Assembly (NCBI GenBank): GCA_023277325.1
Contig: JALRIQ010000142.1
Coordinates: forward strand, 1 to 22,824
DNA from: Bacteroidia bacterium
Lineage (GTDB): Bacteria; Bacteroidota; Bacteroidia; UBA8524
Reading direction: 5' to 3'
DNA length: 22,824 bases
Shown here: positions 1 through 8,160 of the stretch, piece after piece
How positions within the stretch are numbered: the first letter of the stretch is position 1
How the letters are laid out: every line of letters begins with the position of its first letter
Position numbers and translations under genes: made by a program
The notes under the pieces: generated by a model
Databases searched by the model: none
What the model saw: only the letters and a program-made list of their open reading frames with translations
What the model was told of the DNA's origin: nothing

Positions 1-1
1 C

Positions 2-25
2 CTCCGCGTCTCCGCGCCTCCGCGT
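2..25. repeat. Three tandem 8-base units (CTCCGCGY)
   Basis: Units CTCCGCGT, CTCCGCGC and CTCCGCGT follow one another, then CAAAA. The run lies upstream of the helicase promoter and may continue left of the window edge. Similar C/G-rich intergenic octamer runs are common in Bacteroidota genomes (recollection, not searched). No function is inferred. Confidence 0.6.
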
Positions 26-85
26 CAAAATAGGCCGAGCAAAAGCGAAGTCGCACCAACAAATTTCCGCTCCCCAGTATTGTCG

Positions 86-93
86 TACTTTCG
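86..93 (+). promoter_or_regulatory. -7 box TACTTTCG of the helicase gene
   Basis: TACTTTCG matches the Bacteroidota -7 consensus TAnnTTTG except for one C. Only CACC separates it from the ATG at 98, so transcription should start at or inside the start codon. The surrounding 16-mer (80-95) recurs exactly at 16774-16789, before the CapA-family gene. The -33 region is weak. Confidence 0.55.
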
Positions 94-97
94 CACC

Positions 98-1405
98 ATG
101 TCGTCCATAAAAAATCAAGCGGAGATTCTCTCCAAGTTGGGTATCAAAAAACTAAACCCCATGCAGGAAGAAGCTTCTTTGGCTATTTCGTCGTCTTCAG
201 AGGTGATTTTGCTTTCACCAACAGGAACGGGAAAGACCCTGGCTTTTTTAATGCCCTTGATTGCTGAGTTGGACCCTGCCTGCGAGGAAGTTCAGTTATT
301 GATCATCGTCCCTTCCCGTGAGTTGGCTATTCAGATTGAGCAAGTTCTGCACGACATGGGAACAGGCTATAAGGTAAATGCAGTTTATGGCGGACGAACA
401 GGTTCCAAAGACCGACTTGAAATCAAACGACGTCCTGCCATTCTCGTTGGAACGCCTGGTCGTGTAGCAGATCATTTACGCAGAGAAGCATTTAGCTCGG
501 AGTTCATTACCACTTTGGTCTTGGATGAATTTGATAAATCCCTGGAAATTGGCTTTGAGCCAGAGATGAAGGATATCATGCAATTTCTCCCTCATCTCAC
601 CAAAAAAATCATGACTTCGGCAACGCATGGAGCAAAGGTCCCGCGTTTTGTGAACCTCAAAGAGCCTCAGCTTGTCAATTATTTAAAAGAAGAAATTGCC
701 CAGCTCGAAGTAAAAAAGGTGCTTTCGCCAGAAAAGGATAAACTTGATACCTTGATTGCTTTGATTGCGCATATCGGCAAACAAAACGGTATCATCTTCT
801 GCAATTTCAAAGAATCCATACAAAGGGTGGGTGAACATCTTGAAAAGCATAAAATATCGCATGGAACATTTTTCGGCGGTATGGAACAAGCCGACCGCGA
901 ACGAGCGCTCATCAAATTCAGAAACGGCACCCATCAAATTTTACTCGCCACTGACTTAGCCGCTCGTGGAATCGATGTGCCGGAATTGGGCTTCATCATC
1001 CATTACCATCTTCCATTGCGCCACGAAGAATTCACCCACCGAAATGGACGTACAGCTCGCATGAACAGCAAGGGAACTGCCTATGTATTGCTGTATGAAA
1101 AGGATTCGCTGCCCGATTTCATAGGCGACCTTCCAGAACAAAAAATTGGGAAATCGAAATTGTTTAACTCCTATGAATGGACCACTCTGTTTATTTCCGG
1201 AGGAAGGAGAGACAAGATCTCGAAAGGCGATATCGCAGGACTCTTTTTTAAACAGGGAAACCTTGCAAAAGAGGATGTCGGGGTGATTGAATTGAAAAAT
1301 GATTGTGCCTTTATTTCGGTAAAAACCGACACCCTTGAAAAACTCCTTCCCCTTGTGAACAATACCCGATTGAAACAAAAAAAGGTTCGGATTACGGTGG
1401 CGTGA
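98..1405 (+). CDS. DEAD-box RNA helicase, DbpA-like
   Basis: ATP-dependent RNA helicase of 435 residues, probably acting in ribosomal RNA folding or 50S assembly as DbpA does. Helicase motifs occur in order: Q motif near LNPMQ, motif I SPTGTGKT (40-47), PSRELAIQ, TPGR, motif II DEFD (143-146), SAT, ATDLAARGID and HRNGRTAR. The last 75 residues (from about TTLFISGGRRDKISKGDI) resemble the DbpA C-terminal RNA-binding domain, which binds 23S rRNA hairpin 92 in the E. coli protein. Motif II is DEFD rather than DEAD; the Mg-binding D-E pair is kept. I chose ATG 98: an upstream TTG at 80 keeps the frame open but lies before the promoter box. Family is confident; exact dbpA orthology is not. Confidence 0.9.
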   Translation: MSSIKNQAEILSKLGIKKLNPMQEEASLAISSSSEVILLSPTGTGKTLAFLMPLIAELDPACEEVQLLIIVPSRELAIQIEQVLHDMGTGYKVNAVYGGRTGSKDRLEIKRRPAILVGTPGRVADHLRREAFSSEFITTLVLDEFDKSLEIGFEPEMKDIMQFLPHLTKKIMTSATHGAKVPRFVNLKEPQLVNYLKEEIAQLEVKKVLSPEKDKLDTLIALIAHIGKQNGIIFCNFKESIQRVGEHLEKHKISHGTFFGGMEQADRERALIKFRNGTHQILLATDLAARGIDVPELGFIIHYHLPLRHEEFTHRNGRTARMNSKGTAYVLLYEKDSLPDFIGDLPEQKIGKSKLFNSYEWTTLFISGGRRDKISKGDIAGLFFKQGNLAKEDVGVIELKNDCAFISVKTDTLEKLLPLVNNTRLKQKKVRITVA

Positions 1406-1409
1406 TGGT

Positions 1410-1442
1410 GGGGTAACGTCGGGGTGATACCAGGGTGTATAA
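1410..1442. repeat. Three degenerate 11-base units after the helicase stop
   Basis: GGGGTAACGTC, GGGGTGATACC and AGGGTGTATAA lie head to tail between the helicase stop and the palindrome at 1444. Only the GGGGTRA core is well kept. No role is apparent. Confidence 0.4.
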
Positions 1443-1443
1443 C

Positions 1444-1477
1444 GACGTAGGGGCAGATAATTATCTGCTCCTACGTC
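1444..1477. repeat. 34-base near-perfect palindrome (REP-like)
   Basis: The left arm GACGTAGGGGCAGATAA pairs with the right arm TTATCTGCTCCTACGTC, with one G/T mismatch and no loop. It lies between the convergent ends of the helicase and trmL. It could fold as a hairpin that blocks transcription from both sides, but no T-tract follows. A degenerate copy occurs at 11264-11285. REP-type palindromes of this kind are usually dispersed and may be moved by RAYT transposases; none is seen here. Confidence 0.75.
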
Positions 1478-1493
1478 ACGGTGCATACTACAT

Positions 1494-1952
1494 TCACCGG
1501 TGGGCGATTTGACGAATGCCTTCGTAAAGGGTAATGGCCACGGCATTGGCCAAATTCAAACTGCGGATATGCTCGCTATACAAAGGGATTTTAAAGGATG
1601 AATCGGCGTTTTGGGCTAATAAACCTTTAGGTAGACCGACAGATTCCTTTCCAAAAACTAAAAATGACCCTTCCTGAAAATTGATATCATAATGCATTTG
1701 GGTGGCATGACTCGATAGAAAAGCCATGGGCTTATCCTTATGGATCGTGAAAAATTCATCCATCGATTCGTATTCCCGGAGATCAATATGTTTCCAATAA
1801 TCGAGACCTGCACGTTTTAACCGTGAATCGGAAATTTCAAATCCGTAAGGTTTGACCAGATGCAAGGTTGAGCCTGTTGCCAAGGTAAGGCGTCCGATAT
1901 TGCCCGTATTGGTCGGTATTTCAGGTTCTATCAGAACTATATTAAATCCCAT
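1494..1952 (-). CDS. trmL: tRNA (cytidine/uridine-34-2'-O)-methyltransferase TrmL
   Basis: SPOUT-class methyltransferase of 152 residues that would 2'-O-methylate the wobble base of tRNA-Leu isoacceptors using S-adenosylmethionine. Seen in the sequence: the N-terminal strand NIVLIEPEIPTNTGNIGR, the knot motifs FGKESVGLP (100-108) and SLNLANAV (131-138), and the small knot-only size typical of TrmL. I start at the ATG at 1952: TrmL proteins begin directly with this beta strand, and a longer frame would read back through the promoter. The gene is monocistronic and convergent with the helicase. Confidence 0.93.
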   Translation of the reverse strand: MGFNIVLIEPEIPTNTGNIGRLTLATGSTLHLVKPYGFEISDSRLKRAGLDYWKHIDLREYESMDEFFTIHKDKPMAFLSSHATQMHYDINFQEGSFLVFGKESVGLPKGLLAQNADSSFKIPLYSEHIRSLNLANAVAITLYEGIRQIAHR

Positions 1953-1956
1953 ACGG

Positions 1957-1964
1957 CAAAAGTA
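1957..1964 (-). promoter_or_regulatory. -7 box TACTTTTG of trmL
   Basis: On the minus strand TACTTTTG is a perfect TAnnTTTG box. Only CCGT separates it from the trmL ATG, so the transcript is predicted to be leaderless. TTAG about 20 bases upstream may serve as a weak -33 element. Confidence 0.65.
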
Positions 1965-2059
1965 GAGCAATCTGCAGCTTGATGCTAAGGGCTCCGTTCA
2001 TTTTATGATTGCTCTCAAATTTCTAGTAGAACCGGTTTTGGATTAGTGGTTAGGGCATT

Positions 2060-2094
2060 TTGAGGGTTGAGGGCTGAGGGTTAAGAGCCGAGGG
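2060..2094. repeat. Degenerate 7-base array A (five units)
   Basis: Units read TTGAGGG, TTGAGGG, CTGAGGG, TTAAGAG and CCGAGGG. The array lies in the 128-base gap (1971-2098) between the trmL promoter and the end of the DUF429 gene. Nothing else was recognised in that gap. It belongs with the arrays at 2709 and 8622, which share the period and a TGAG core. Confidence 0.65.
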
Positions 2095-2098
2095 AATA

Positions 2099-2653
2099 TC
2101 ATACATAAATGATTCCTTCGGATTCCTCTCCATAGGAAGAAGCCTCCCCTTGTGTGAAACGAAAGCCCGATAACCAAGCCAAACAGGCGTCTACCTGATG
2201 CCAATTCCGAATTTCGGGTAAGGGCGGGCAAAACTCTTGCAATGCCTCCTGAAAGGCCTCTAAATCCTTTTTATAATGCTCTTCAATTGAAAGCTCCTTA
2301 ACCAAGGCCTTGGGATAGATTTCATATACTTTTCTTCCTTGTTTCGCGAGCAGCTTTTTAAGCAAGATGGCTCTAGAAGTGAGTCCACCTAAAAACATGG
2401 GCGACATCGCCTGCAATATCCGGTCCGCCTCCCTGTAAAAAACTTCATCTGAATCGGAAAGCAGTCCTTTGGGCAAACTGAGCGGTGCATCAAGGAAAAG
2501 GTGTTCTGCATTTAAGGCGACGACATAATTGCGAATGAATTTATCCGCATCTTCTCCTTTCACACTCTGAAGCACCTGAATTGCTCCATCCTCATGATAG
2601 GCGATGGCCGTAGTTCCTGCTCGTTTACTCCCGAAATCTGCTCCTATAAACAT
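2099..2653 (-). CDS. DUF429 family protein (RNase H-like fold)
   Basis: Protein of 184 residues matching DUF429, a family predicted to have a ribonuclease H-like fold; the biological role is unknown. Visible landmarks are the N-terminal strand with Asp6 (MFIGADFGSKRAG), LFLDAPLSLP with Asp55, EIYPKAL with Glu111, and the C-terminal DACLAWLSG with Asp155. These acidic residues sit where an RNase H-type metal site would be expected (inference). I chose the ATG at 2653: a TTG at 2680 adds nine residues that do not fit the fold's first strand. The gene is flanked on both sides by 7-base repeat arrays and separated from the SDR gene by 121 bases, so it may have its own promoter. Confidence 0.8.
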   Translation of the reverse strand: MFIGADFGSKRAGTTAIAYHEDGAIQVLQSVKGEDADKFIRNYVVALNAEHLFLDAPLSLPKGLLSDSDEVFYREADRILQAMSPMFLGGLTSRAILLKKLLAKQGRKVYEIYPKALVKELSIEEHYKKDLEAFQEALQEFCPPLPEIRNWHQVDACLAWLSGFRFTQGEASSYGEESEGIIYV

Positions 2654-2708
2654 GCTTGCGCTTTCCTTAATTCCGTTCAATTAAGTGCTTAGAATTTAAA
2701 AAACAAAT

Positions 2709-2764
2709 AGGAAGACCTGAGACTCGAGAGGCAAGATGTGAGACTTAAGACATGAGACACGAGC
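2709..2764. repeat. Degenerate 7-base array B (eight units)
   Basis: Units read AGGAAGA, CCTGAGA, CTCGAGA, GGCAAGA, TGTGAGA, CTTAAGA, CATGAGA and CACGAGC, a consensus near NNTGAGA in strict 7-base register. The array fills most of the gap between the SDR stop and the DUF429 start. It reads the same direction on the plus strand as array A. Confidence 0.75.
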
Positions 2765-2774
2765 CTTTAACTAT

Positions 2775-3458
2775 TTAGATTACGGATAATCCACCGTCGA
2801 CATGAAGAATTTGGCCGGTTACCCAGGAAGAGGCATCACTTAATAGCCACGCTGCTGCTTCAGCCGCATCACGGGGTGAACCTATTCGTTTCAAAGGATG
2901 GCGTTCGTTTGAGGATTGCTTTTTGGCATCGGTATTTAACAGCGCCTGAGCCATTGGGGTATCTGTTAAAGAAGGAGCAATTGCATTTACCCGGATAACA
3001 GGTGCCCATTCGGCTGCCAAAGACCTGGTCATTCCTTCCAAGGCGCCTTTTGCTCCCGCAATGGAAGCATGAAAAGGCATACCCCGTTGAACTGCTACCG
3101 TGCTAAAAAGCACTACTGATGCTTTACCCGACTTTTTTAATATTGGATAATAATACTGCAGGACCTTAACAGCGGAAAGAAAGTTGAGGTTCCAGTCTTT
3201 TTGAAAGTCCTCAGCACTTAAGCGGTGAAAGGGTTTCAGGTTAATTGAGCCCGGACAGAAGACCAATCCATCGATACCCTCTACAGCAGGATATTCCGTT
3301 GAATCAGATAGTACATCCAATTGGTATTGCGTAAAGTTAGGATGCGAAAGAGGCGCCTCCGTGCGGGAAATATTTATTACCTCATGGGTGTCTACCAGAA
3401 GTTCCGCCAGCGACATTCCAATGCCTGAACTAGCGCCTATTATAATATATCGTGCCAT
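2775..3458 (-). CDS. SDR-family oxidoreductase-like protein lacking the catalytic Tyr
   Basis: Short-chain dehydrogenase/reductase of 227 residues. The Rossmann glycine motif GASSGIG (8-14) predicts NAD(P) binding, and the C-terminal SWVTGQILHVDGG is classic for the family. The active site is unusual. Ser119 and Lys137 are in place, but the Tyr expected 14 residues after the Ser is Ile133 (ASIAGAK instead of YxxxK). The NNAG motif is also changed (FCPGSIN). I believe a Bacteroidota SDR subgroup shares these features, from memory. It may be a non-redox SDR or use another residue. It is the last gene of the run starting at aspS, 38 bases after the hydrolase gene. Substrate unknown. Confidence 0.85.
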   Translation of the reverse strand: MARYIIIGASSGIGMSLAELLVDTHEVINISRTEAPLSHPNFTQYQLDVLSDSTEYPAVEGIDGLVFCPGSINLKPFHRLSAEDFQKDWNLNFLSAVKVLQYYYPILKKSGKASVVLFSTVAVQRGMPFHASIAGAKGALEGMTRSLAAEWAPVIRVNAIAPSLTDTPMAQALLNTDAKKQSSNERHPLKRIGSPRDAAEAAAWLLSDASSWVTGQILHVDGGLSVI

Positions 3459-3496
3459 ATGCTTTACCTAATTAAACGGCTCAGCAAGAGCAATGT

Positions 3497-4180
3497 TCAC
3501 GATTCCACGAACTTTTCAATTTTATACGCCAGACGATCCATGTTCACCTGCTCAATAGGGTGTGGGGTGGTAGGCATTACCAAAAAGCTGCCTTGGCTTA
3601 GTTGACGAAATGCCTGCAAGGTTTCTTCCAGGCTTACCATCTTATCGGAATCCCCAATTCCAAGGCGAACAGGAAGCTTGATCTCTGATAGCGTAACATT
3701 GGTTAATAGGGGCATGTCGCCAAGATAGCGCATCATCTCTGCTGTTTTTTCGCACAGTTCTACCCATTTATCGCCATGAAGTTCTTTCAGAGATTCCGCA
3801 TAAGCAGGTGCTTTTTCCTGAATTTTTGCTGTATCAAGAAATCTCGCTTCGCGTTTGCTTGATTCTGGGTTCCAGTTGAATTTGGTGCCCAGCGTCATGA
3901 TAGATCCAAACAATCCGGGTTGTGCATGTTCTGCAAACAAGGCAACATATCCGCCCATGCTATAACCGAATACATGACAGCCTTCCAATTCATACTGATG
4001 CACATATTCTGTCACCTGATTGGCGAAAGCATCAATACCAAATTGGTCGGAAAAAGAAGCTTGTCCATGCCCAAAAAAATCAAGGCTATGGCAATGATAG
4101 GAACCAGATAACTTTTCTTTCAAGGTATCAAATTGGCTTTGGGCACCGAGGGCCCCATGAAGGAAAAGAATATGTTTCAT
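3497..4180 (-). CDS. Alpha/beta-fold hydrolase
   Basis: Cytoplasmic alpha/beta hydrolase of 227 residues with no signal peptide. The catalytic triad is visible: nucleophile Ser74 in GYSMGG, an acid at Asp177 or Asp179 (GIGDSDKMV) and His207 in TTPHPIEQ. The oxyanion-hole motif LHGALG lies at 7-12. The small cap region between about 110 and 165 resembles MenH/BioH-like esterases, but nothing fixes the substrate. The start ATG overlaps the stop of the MFS gene by one base (TAATG), which suggests translational coupling. Confidence 0.87.
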   Translation of the reverse strand: MKHILFLHGALGAQSQFDTLKEKLSGSYHCHSLDFFGHGQASFSDQFGIDAFANQVTEYVHQYELEGCHVFGYSMGGYVALFAEHAQPGLFGSIMTLGTKFNWNPESSKREARFLDTAKIQEKAPAYAESLKELHGDKWVELCEKTAEMMRYLGDMPLLTNVTLSEIKLPVRLGIGDSDKMVSLEETLQAFRQLSQGSFLVMPTTPHPIEQVNMDRLAYKIEKFVES

Positions 4181-5346
4181 TATTTGATGATCTCTTTGCG
4201 GAAGATATCAAAGATAAACAATAAGGCAAGGACAATGATGAAAGCACCACCAAAATAAGGCAGGTGAAAGTCGAAACTATAAAGTATTCCGCCCAAAACA
4301 GGGCCAATTACCCGACCAAGGGAACCCAAAGACTGATTGAGTCCCATGATATTTCCCTGCTCCTTCGGACTCACCTCTGAAGAAAGTAAGGAAAGTATAC
4401 TCGGGCTTACACAACCATTGGCCAGCGCAATACAGGCCAATGCCACCAGCTCCCATTCCATACTCGGTGCAAGAGGCATGGCGATTAGGGCTAACATCAT
4501 CATAGTTAAGCCAATAGAAAGCAGTCGCTTTTCGCCAAACTTTTTATTGAGGATGCCCACTAAGCCTGCCTGAACAATGGCCGAACAAAAACCTATGAAG
4601 GCGAAGACAAGCCCGATATCTTTTTTCGTCAGGAGAAAATGATCTTCCCAAAGGATTGCCGCTGTTACCTGCATCAGGGCGAATGCCGCGATAAATAAGA
4701 GGTTCAATAAGAATAAACCCCGAACAGCCCGATTCTTCATGGCCTTAAGAAGGGGTGAAATGGGGTCAAGCATGTTTTTTGAGGTGGTGTTCTTCTCTGC
4801 CAATGACTCCTTCAAGAAGATGGCAGCCATGGCAAAATTGAATATGCTCAAAAGGCCACTGGTAATCCCAACACCCATAAGGCCATACTCTTCATATACA
4901 TAGCCTCCAATAACAGGTCCGATGATGAATCCCATGCCAAAGGCTGCACCGATAAGGCCCATATTTTTTGTACGGTTCTCTTTGGTTGAAATGTCGGCGA
5001 TATAGGCATTCGCAGCAGAGATATTCGCTGAACCTATTCCTGCTAAACAGCGTTGCAGAGCGAGAAGTCCGAGACTACCCACGAATCCAAATAAAAATTG
5101 AGACAAGGCGGTAATCAATACACTGACCAAGATTATAGGCCGGCGACCGTAGCGGTCGCTTAAGGTTCCCCAAAATGGAGAAAATAGAAAATTCATCAGC
5201 GCGTAGAGGGCAGCTACTGATAGGGCTATCTCTCCACCTCCAAGCGTTACGGCTAAATCCGGCAAAATTGGGATGATGATGCTAAAACCCAACAGATCGA
5301 TAAAGACCGTTAGCCAAACTACTAAGATGGAGGCGCCGTTTTTCAT
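4180..5346 (-). CDS. MFS transporter, TetA-like drug:H+ antiporter family
   Basis: Inner-membrane protein of 388 residues with about 12 predicted hydrophobic helices. The first helix carries VFIDLLGFSIIIPILP, close to the D-containing helix 1 of TetA-type proteins. The loop 2-3 signature is FWGTLSDRYGRRP, and loop 4-5 has the LAGIGSANISAANAYIADI pattern. These place it in the DHA1/TetA-like group of proton-driven exporters. Actual substrate and any drug resistance cannot be read from the sequence. It starts ten bases after the aspS stop and overlaps the hydrolase start, so it is almost surely cotranscribed with aspS. Confidence 0.88.
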   Translation of the reverse strand: MKNGASILVVWLTVFIDLLGFSIIIPILPDLAVTLGGGEIALSVAALYALMNFLFSPFWGTLSDRYGRRPIILVSVLITALSQFLFGFVGSLGLLALQRCLAGIGSANISAANAYIADISTKENRTKNMGLIGAAFGMGFIIGPVIGGYVYEEYGLMGVGITSGLLSIFNFAMAAIFLKESLAEKNTTSKNMLDPISPLLKAMKNRAVRGLFLLNLLFIAAFALMQVTAAILWEDHFLLTKKDIGLVFAFIGFCSAIVQAGLVGILNKKFGEKRLLSIGLTMMMLALIAMPLAPSMEWELVALACIALANGCVSPSILSLLSSEVSPKEQGNIMGLNQSLGSLGRVIGPVLGGILYSFDFHLPYFGGAFIIVLALLFIFDIFRKEIIK

Positions 5347-5356
5347 TGCGCCGGTG

Positions 5357-7108
5357 CTATGCCAAGTTTAATCCCAATTCATCCAATTGAGCAGGGTTAA
5401 CATTGCTGGGTGCATCGATCATTACGTCGCGGCCGGCATTGTTTTTTGGGAAGGCAATGAAATCGCGGATACTTTCCACACCACCAAACATCGCACATAG
5501 TCGGTCGAAACCAAATGCAATTCCACCATGCGGAGGTGCACCGTATTCGAAAGCATTCATCAAAAAGCCAAATTGCTCTTGAGCCTCTGCTTTGGTGAAT
5601 CCCAAGAGGTCAAACATTTTCTGCTGAACTCCTCTATCGTGGATACGAATTGAACCTCCGCCAATTTCCACTCCATTAATTACCAAATCATATGCATTTG
5701 CGCGAATCGCTGCAGGATCGGTATCCATCAAATGCAAATCTTTCGGGTTTGGAGAGGTAAATGGGTGGTGCATCGCATAATAGCGGCCATCTTCTTCTAC
5801 ATATTCTACCAATGGAAAATCGACTACCCAAAGTGGGTTAAATCCTGGCTTGTCGCGTAGTCCAAGACGTTTGCCCATTTCCAGGCGAAGTTCTCCCAGA
5901 GCCTTTTGCGTTTTATCTTTATTTCCGGCAAGGACCAAAAGCATATCACCTTCTTTTCCTCCGGCAGCTTCCATCCATGCCTGCAATTGGTCTGGGGTGA
6001 AAAACTTATCGACCGACGACTTAATTCCGTCGCTATTCCATTTTACATAGACGAGGCCTTTCATGCCACGTTTTGGGTCTTTTACCCACTCCGTCAATTC
6101 GTCGATTTGCTTGCGTGAGTTGTCAGCACATCCTTCTGCACAGATTCCTCCGATAAGTCCACCTTCATCAATCACTGACTTAAATACGACGAATTCCGTT
6201 CCGGCAATCTGCTCGTTCAGCTCCTTAATTTCCATCCCAAAGCGGGTATCCGGTTTATCGATACCATAGCGGCTCATGGCCTCATCGTAGCTCATTCGCG
6301 GAAAATCGGGAAGGTCGATTCCTTTAATTTCTTTGAAGAGGTATTTGGTAAGTCCTTCGAAGGTATTCAATACATCATCGCGCTCCACAAAGCTCATCTC
6401 GCAGTCGATTTGCGTAAACTCTGGCTGGCGATCGGCGCGCAAGTCTTCATCACGGAAACATTTTACAATTTGATAGTAACGGTCGAAGCCAGATACCATC
6501 AGGAGCTGTTTAAAGGTTTGTGGTGACTGCGGCAAAGCATAAAACTCACCCGGATTTAAACGCGACGGAACAATAAAGTCGCGTGCCCCTTCTGGGGTAG
6601 ATTTGATAAGCACCGGGGTTTCTACTTCAATAAACGATTGTTTATCGAGATAGGTACGGGTGAGTTTAGATAGCGTATGACGCAATTCGAGTTTTTTGCG
6701 CACCGTTTCTCTGCGAAGATCGAGGTAGCGGTATTTCATGCGCAGTTCATCTCCGCCATCGGTATTCTCTTCGATGGTAAATGGAGGAGTTTGCGCCGCA
6801 TTGAGGACTTTTAAAGCGGTTACTTCAATTTCGATGTCGCCCGTTGGCATTTTAGCGTTTTTGCTTTCACGCTCTTTTACAATTCCTGTTGCCTGTATCA
6901 CGAACTCACGTCCCAATTTGCGCGCATCCATGCACAAGGCTTCATTCACGGATAAGTTAAATGAAAGTTGAGTGAGGCCATAACGATCCCGAAGATCAAG
7001 AAAGGTAAGTCCACCCATATCACGCGAACGTTGTACCCAGCCGCTGAGGGTAACTGTTTGTCCGACATGATCCATTCTTAATTCTCCGCAATGATGAGTC
7101 CGATACAT
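5357..7108 (-). CDS. aspS: Aspartyl-tRNA synthetase
   Basis: Class II synthetase of 583 residues, full length for the bacterial type, charging tRNA-Asp. Seen: the N-terminal OB-fold ([20 protein letters not shown]), the [10 protein letters not shown] region, motif 2 [18 protein letters not shown], the bacterial GAD insertion in the middle and motif 3 [10 protein letters not shown] near the C-terminus. The start is the ATG at 7108 ([10 protein letters not shown]), where the family begins; an extended frame upstream would read through the promoter. A TAATTTCG box lies 18 bases before the start. It heads a run with the MFS, hydrolase and SDR genes. Confidence 0.97.
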   Translation of the reverse strand: MYRTHHCGELRMDHVGQTVTLSGWVQRSRDMGGLTFLDLRDRYGLTQLSFNLSVNEALCMDARKLGREFVIQATGIVKERESKNAKMPTGDIEIEVTALKVLNAAQTPPFTIEENTDGGDELRMKYRYLDLRRETVRKKLELRHTLSKLTRTYLDKQSFIEVETPVLIKSTPEGARDFIVPSRLNPGEFYALPQSPQTFKQLLMVSGFDRYYQIVKCFRDEDLRADRQPEFTQIDCEMSFVERDDVLNTFEGLTKYLFKEIKGIDLPDFPRMSYDEAMSRYGIDKPDTRFGMEIKELNEQIAGTEFVVFKSVIDEGGLIGGICAEGCADNSRKQIDELTEWVKDPKRGMKGLVYVKWNSDGIKSSVDKFFTPDQLQAWMEAAGGKEGDMLLVLAGNKDKTQKALGELRLEMGKRLGLRDKPGFNPLWVVDFPLVEYVEEDGRYYAMHHPFTSPNPKDLHLMDTDPAAIRANAYDLVINGVEIGGGSIRIHDRGVQQKMFDLLGFTKAEAQEQFGFLMNAFEYGAPPHGGIAFGFDRLCAMFGGVESIRDFIAFPKNNAGRDVMIDAPSNVNPAQLDELGLNLA

Positions 7109-7126
7109 AATAAGCAAATTATGCCG

Positions 7127-7134
7127 CGAAATTA
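7127..7134 (-). promoter_or_regulatory. -7 box TAATTTCG of aspS
   Basis: Minus-strand TAATTTCG is the TTCG variant of the Bacteroidota -7 box also seen before the helicase, HAD and CapA-family genes. It leaves an 18-base leader before the aspS ATG. The gap to the divergent lipoprotein gene holds no other clear signal apart from the inverted repeat at 7188. Confidence 0.45.
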
Positions 7135-7187
7135 GTGCTTTTAAGGAGGATGGCAGCAGAGGTGCAAGAATTTTAAACAAATTGTAC

Positions 7188-7211
7188 TTTGGTCTAAAAA
7201 AAGAGACCAAA
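7188..7211. promoter_or_regulatory. 8-base inverted repeat upstream of the lipoprotein gene
   Basis: TTTGGTCT and AGACCAAA pair perfectly around an 8-base A-rich loop, 58 bases before the lipoprotein start and 54 bases after the aspS promoter box. It could be an operator between the divergent genes or a small hairpin. No regulator is encoded nearby. Confidence 0.35.
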
Positions 7212-7256
7212 CGCTCGATATTAATGGATGAATGGCCAAGGATTCCGAATAATCTT

Positions 7257-7264
7257 TACTTTTA
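7257..7264 (+). promoter_or_regulatory. -7 box TACTTTTA of the lipoprotein gene
   Basis: TACTTTTA differs from TAnnTTTG only in its last base. CTTC, four bases, separates it from the ATG at 7269. This is the same close spacing seen before five other genes. Confidence 0.45.
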
Positions 7265-7268
7265 CTTC

Positions 7269-8093
7269 ATGAAAAAACTTTCGCTTTTGATGTTGGTGAC
7301 GCTGTGTGCCTCACTTACATTTATGTCATCCTGTAAAAAAGATGACCCAGCAGATTCTGGCTCAGAACCAAACACCCCTAAGTGCAATGTGACAGTTATT
7401 GACTTGACCGCTTTTGGTGAAAAAGGGCAAACTACATTTAAATATAACGCAGCTGGCCAAATTACCGAGAGCCACACAACAGGTGATAATTCGGAAGTAA
7501 GCGGTTCATACTACACCTACAATAGCGCTGGTCAGGTAACAAAAATTGAGTCTTATGCGGATGCAAGTAAATCCATCAATAATAAAACTGAGTATACCTA
7601 TGGACCAAATGGGGTAACTGAAGAAAAGATCTTTGCAGATGACAATGGAATCCCGACTCATTCAGAAACCAGAAAATACGAATACAACAATGGTGTTATC
7701 TCTAAAGTGAACAACTACATTGTTTCTGGTGGAAGCGAAGATTTATATGAGTATGAATTGTATACTTACACTATCAGTGGTGATGTAAGCCTCATTGTAT
7801 CTTATCAAGACGATGGCAATGGCAACTGGACGGCCTATTACCGCGATTCGTATACCTACTCTACCCAAGTGGCGAACAAAGCCTTGCTTGGTTTCTTTGA
7901 AGAAAACCCCAATTTCCCTGCTAATCATTACTATACCAACAACAAAAGTGAATCCTATAAAAGTGTAGACAATGCATGGGAATCAGATGACGACTTGGAT
8001 TACGTTTATGTTTTTGATGCAAAAGGAAATCCAACTACCATTACAATTGGTGGCGGTTTAGCTGTTGCTCTGCTTACCTGGGACTGTAAGTAA
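7269..8093 (+). CDS. Secreted lipoprotein with YD-like repeats
   Basis: Lipoprotein of 274 residues. The signal peptide MKKLSLLMLVTLCASLTFMSSC ends in a lipobox with Cys22, followed by KKDDPADSGSEP, so it should be lipid-anchored in the cell envelope, probably in the outer membrane. The rest is a string of short beta units such as FKYNAAGQITE, YTYNSAGQVTK, YTYGPNGVTEE, YEYNNGVISK and YVFDAKGNPTT. These resemble the YD/RHS-type repeats of extracellular Bacteroidota proteins, but no toxin domain or core protease is present. The protein ends in WDCK, and a decayed paralogue ending TYTCK follows directly. I start at 7269 because this gives the signal peptide; the frame upstream lacks one. Function unknown, perhaps surface binding. 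Confidence 0.85.
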   Translation: MKKLSLLMLVTLCASLTFMSSCKKDDPADSGSEPNTPKCNVTVIDLTAFGEKGQTTFKYNAAGQITESHTTGDNSEVSGSYYTYNSAGQVTKIESYADASKSINNKTEYTYGPNGVTEEKIFADDNGIPTHSETRKYEYNNGVISKVNNYIVSGGSEDLYEYELYTYTISGDVSLIVSYQDDGNGNWTAYYRDSYTYSTQVANKALLGFFEENPNFPANHYYTNNKSESYKSVDNAWESDDDLDYVYVFDAKGNPTTITIGGGLAVALLTWDCK

Positions 8094-8108
8094 AAAAAAT
8101 AATTCACG

Positions 8109-8145
8109 AAAAACCCCCAAGGTCAAGGCCTCTGGGGGTTTTTTT
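8109..8145 (+). terminator. Rho-independent terminator of the lipoprotein gene
   Basis: AAAAACCCCC pairs with GGGGGTTTTT across a 15-base loop and runs into T residues, 16 bases after the stop. Confidence 0.85.
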
Positions 8146-8160
8146 ATGCGCTGAAAATAA

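Noticed and set aside
1444..1477. Palindrome as a standard Rho-independent terminator
   Set aside because: No T-tract follows on either strand; a bidirectional terminator role remains only possible.
956..1546. A long open frame on the minus strand opposite the helicase
   Set aside because: It has no recognisable motif, lies antisense to well-conserved helicase motifs and crosses the palindrome. It is a shadow frame.
2709..2764. Short repeats that might be a CRISPR array
   Set aside because: Units are 7 bases with no spacers and no cas genes are nearby.
4180..5346. Calling the MFS protein a tetracycline resistance determinant
   Set aside because: TetA-like signatures are shared by many exporters; the gene sits in a housekeeping run with no mobile element or TetR-type regulator.
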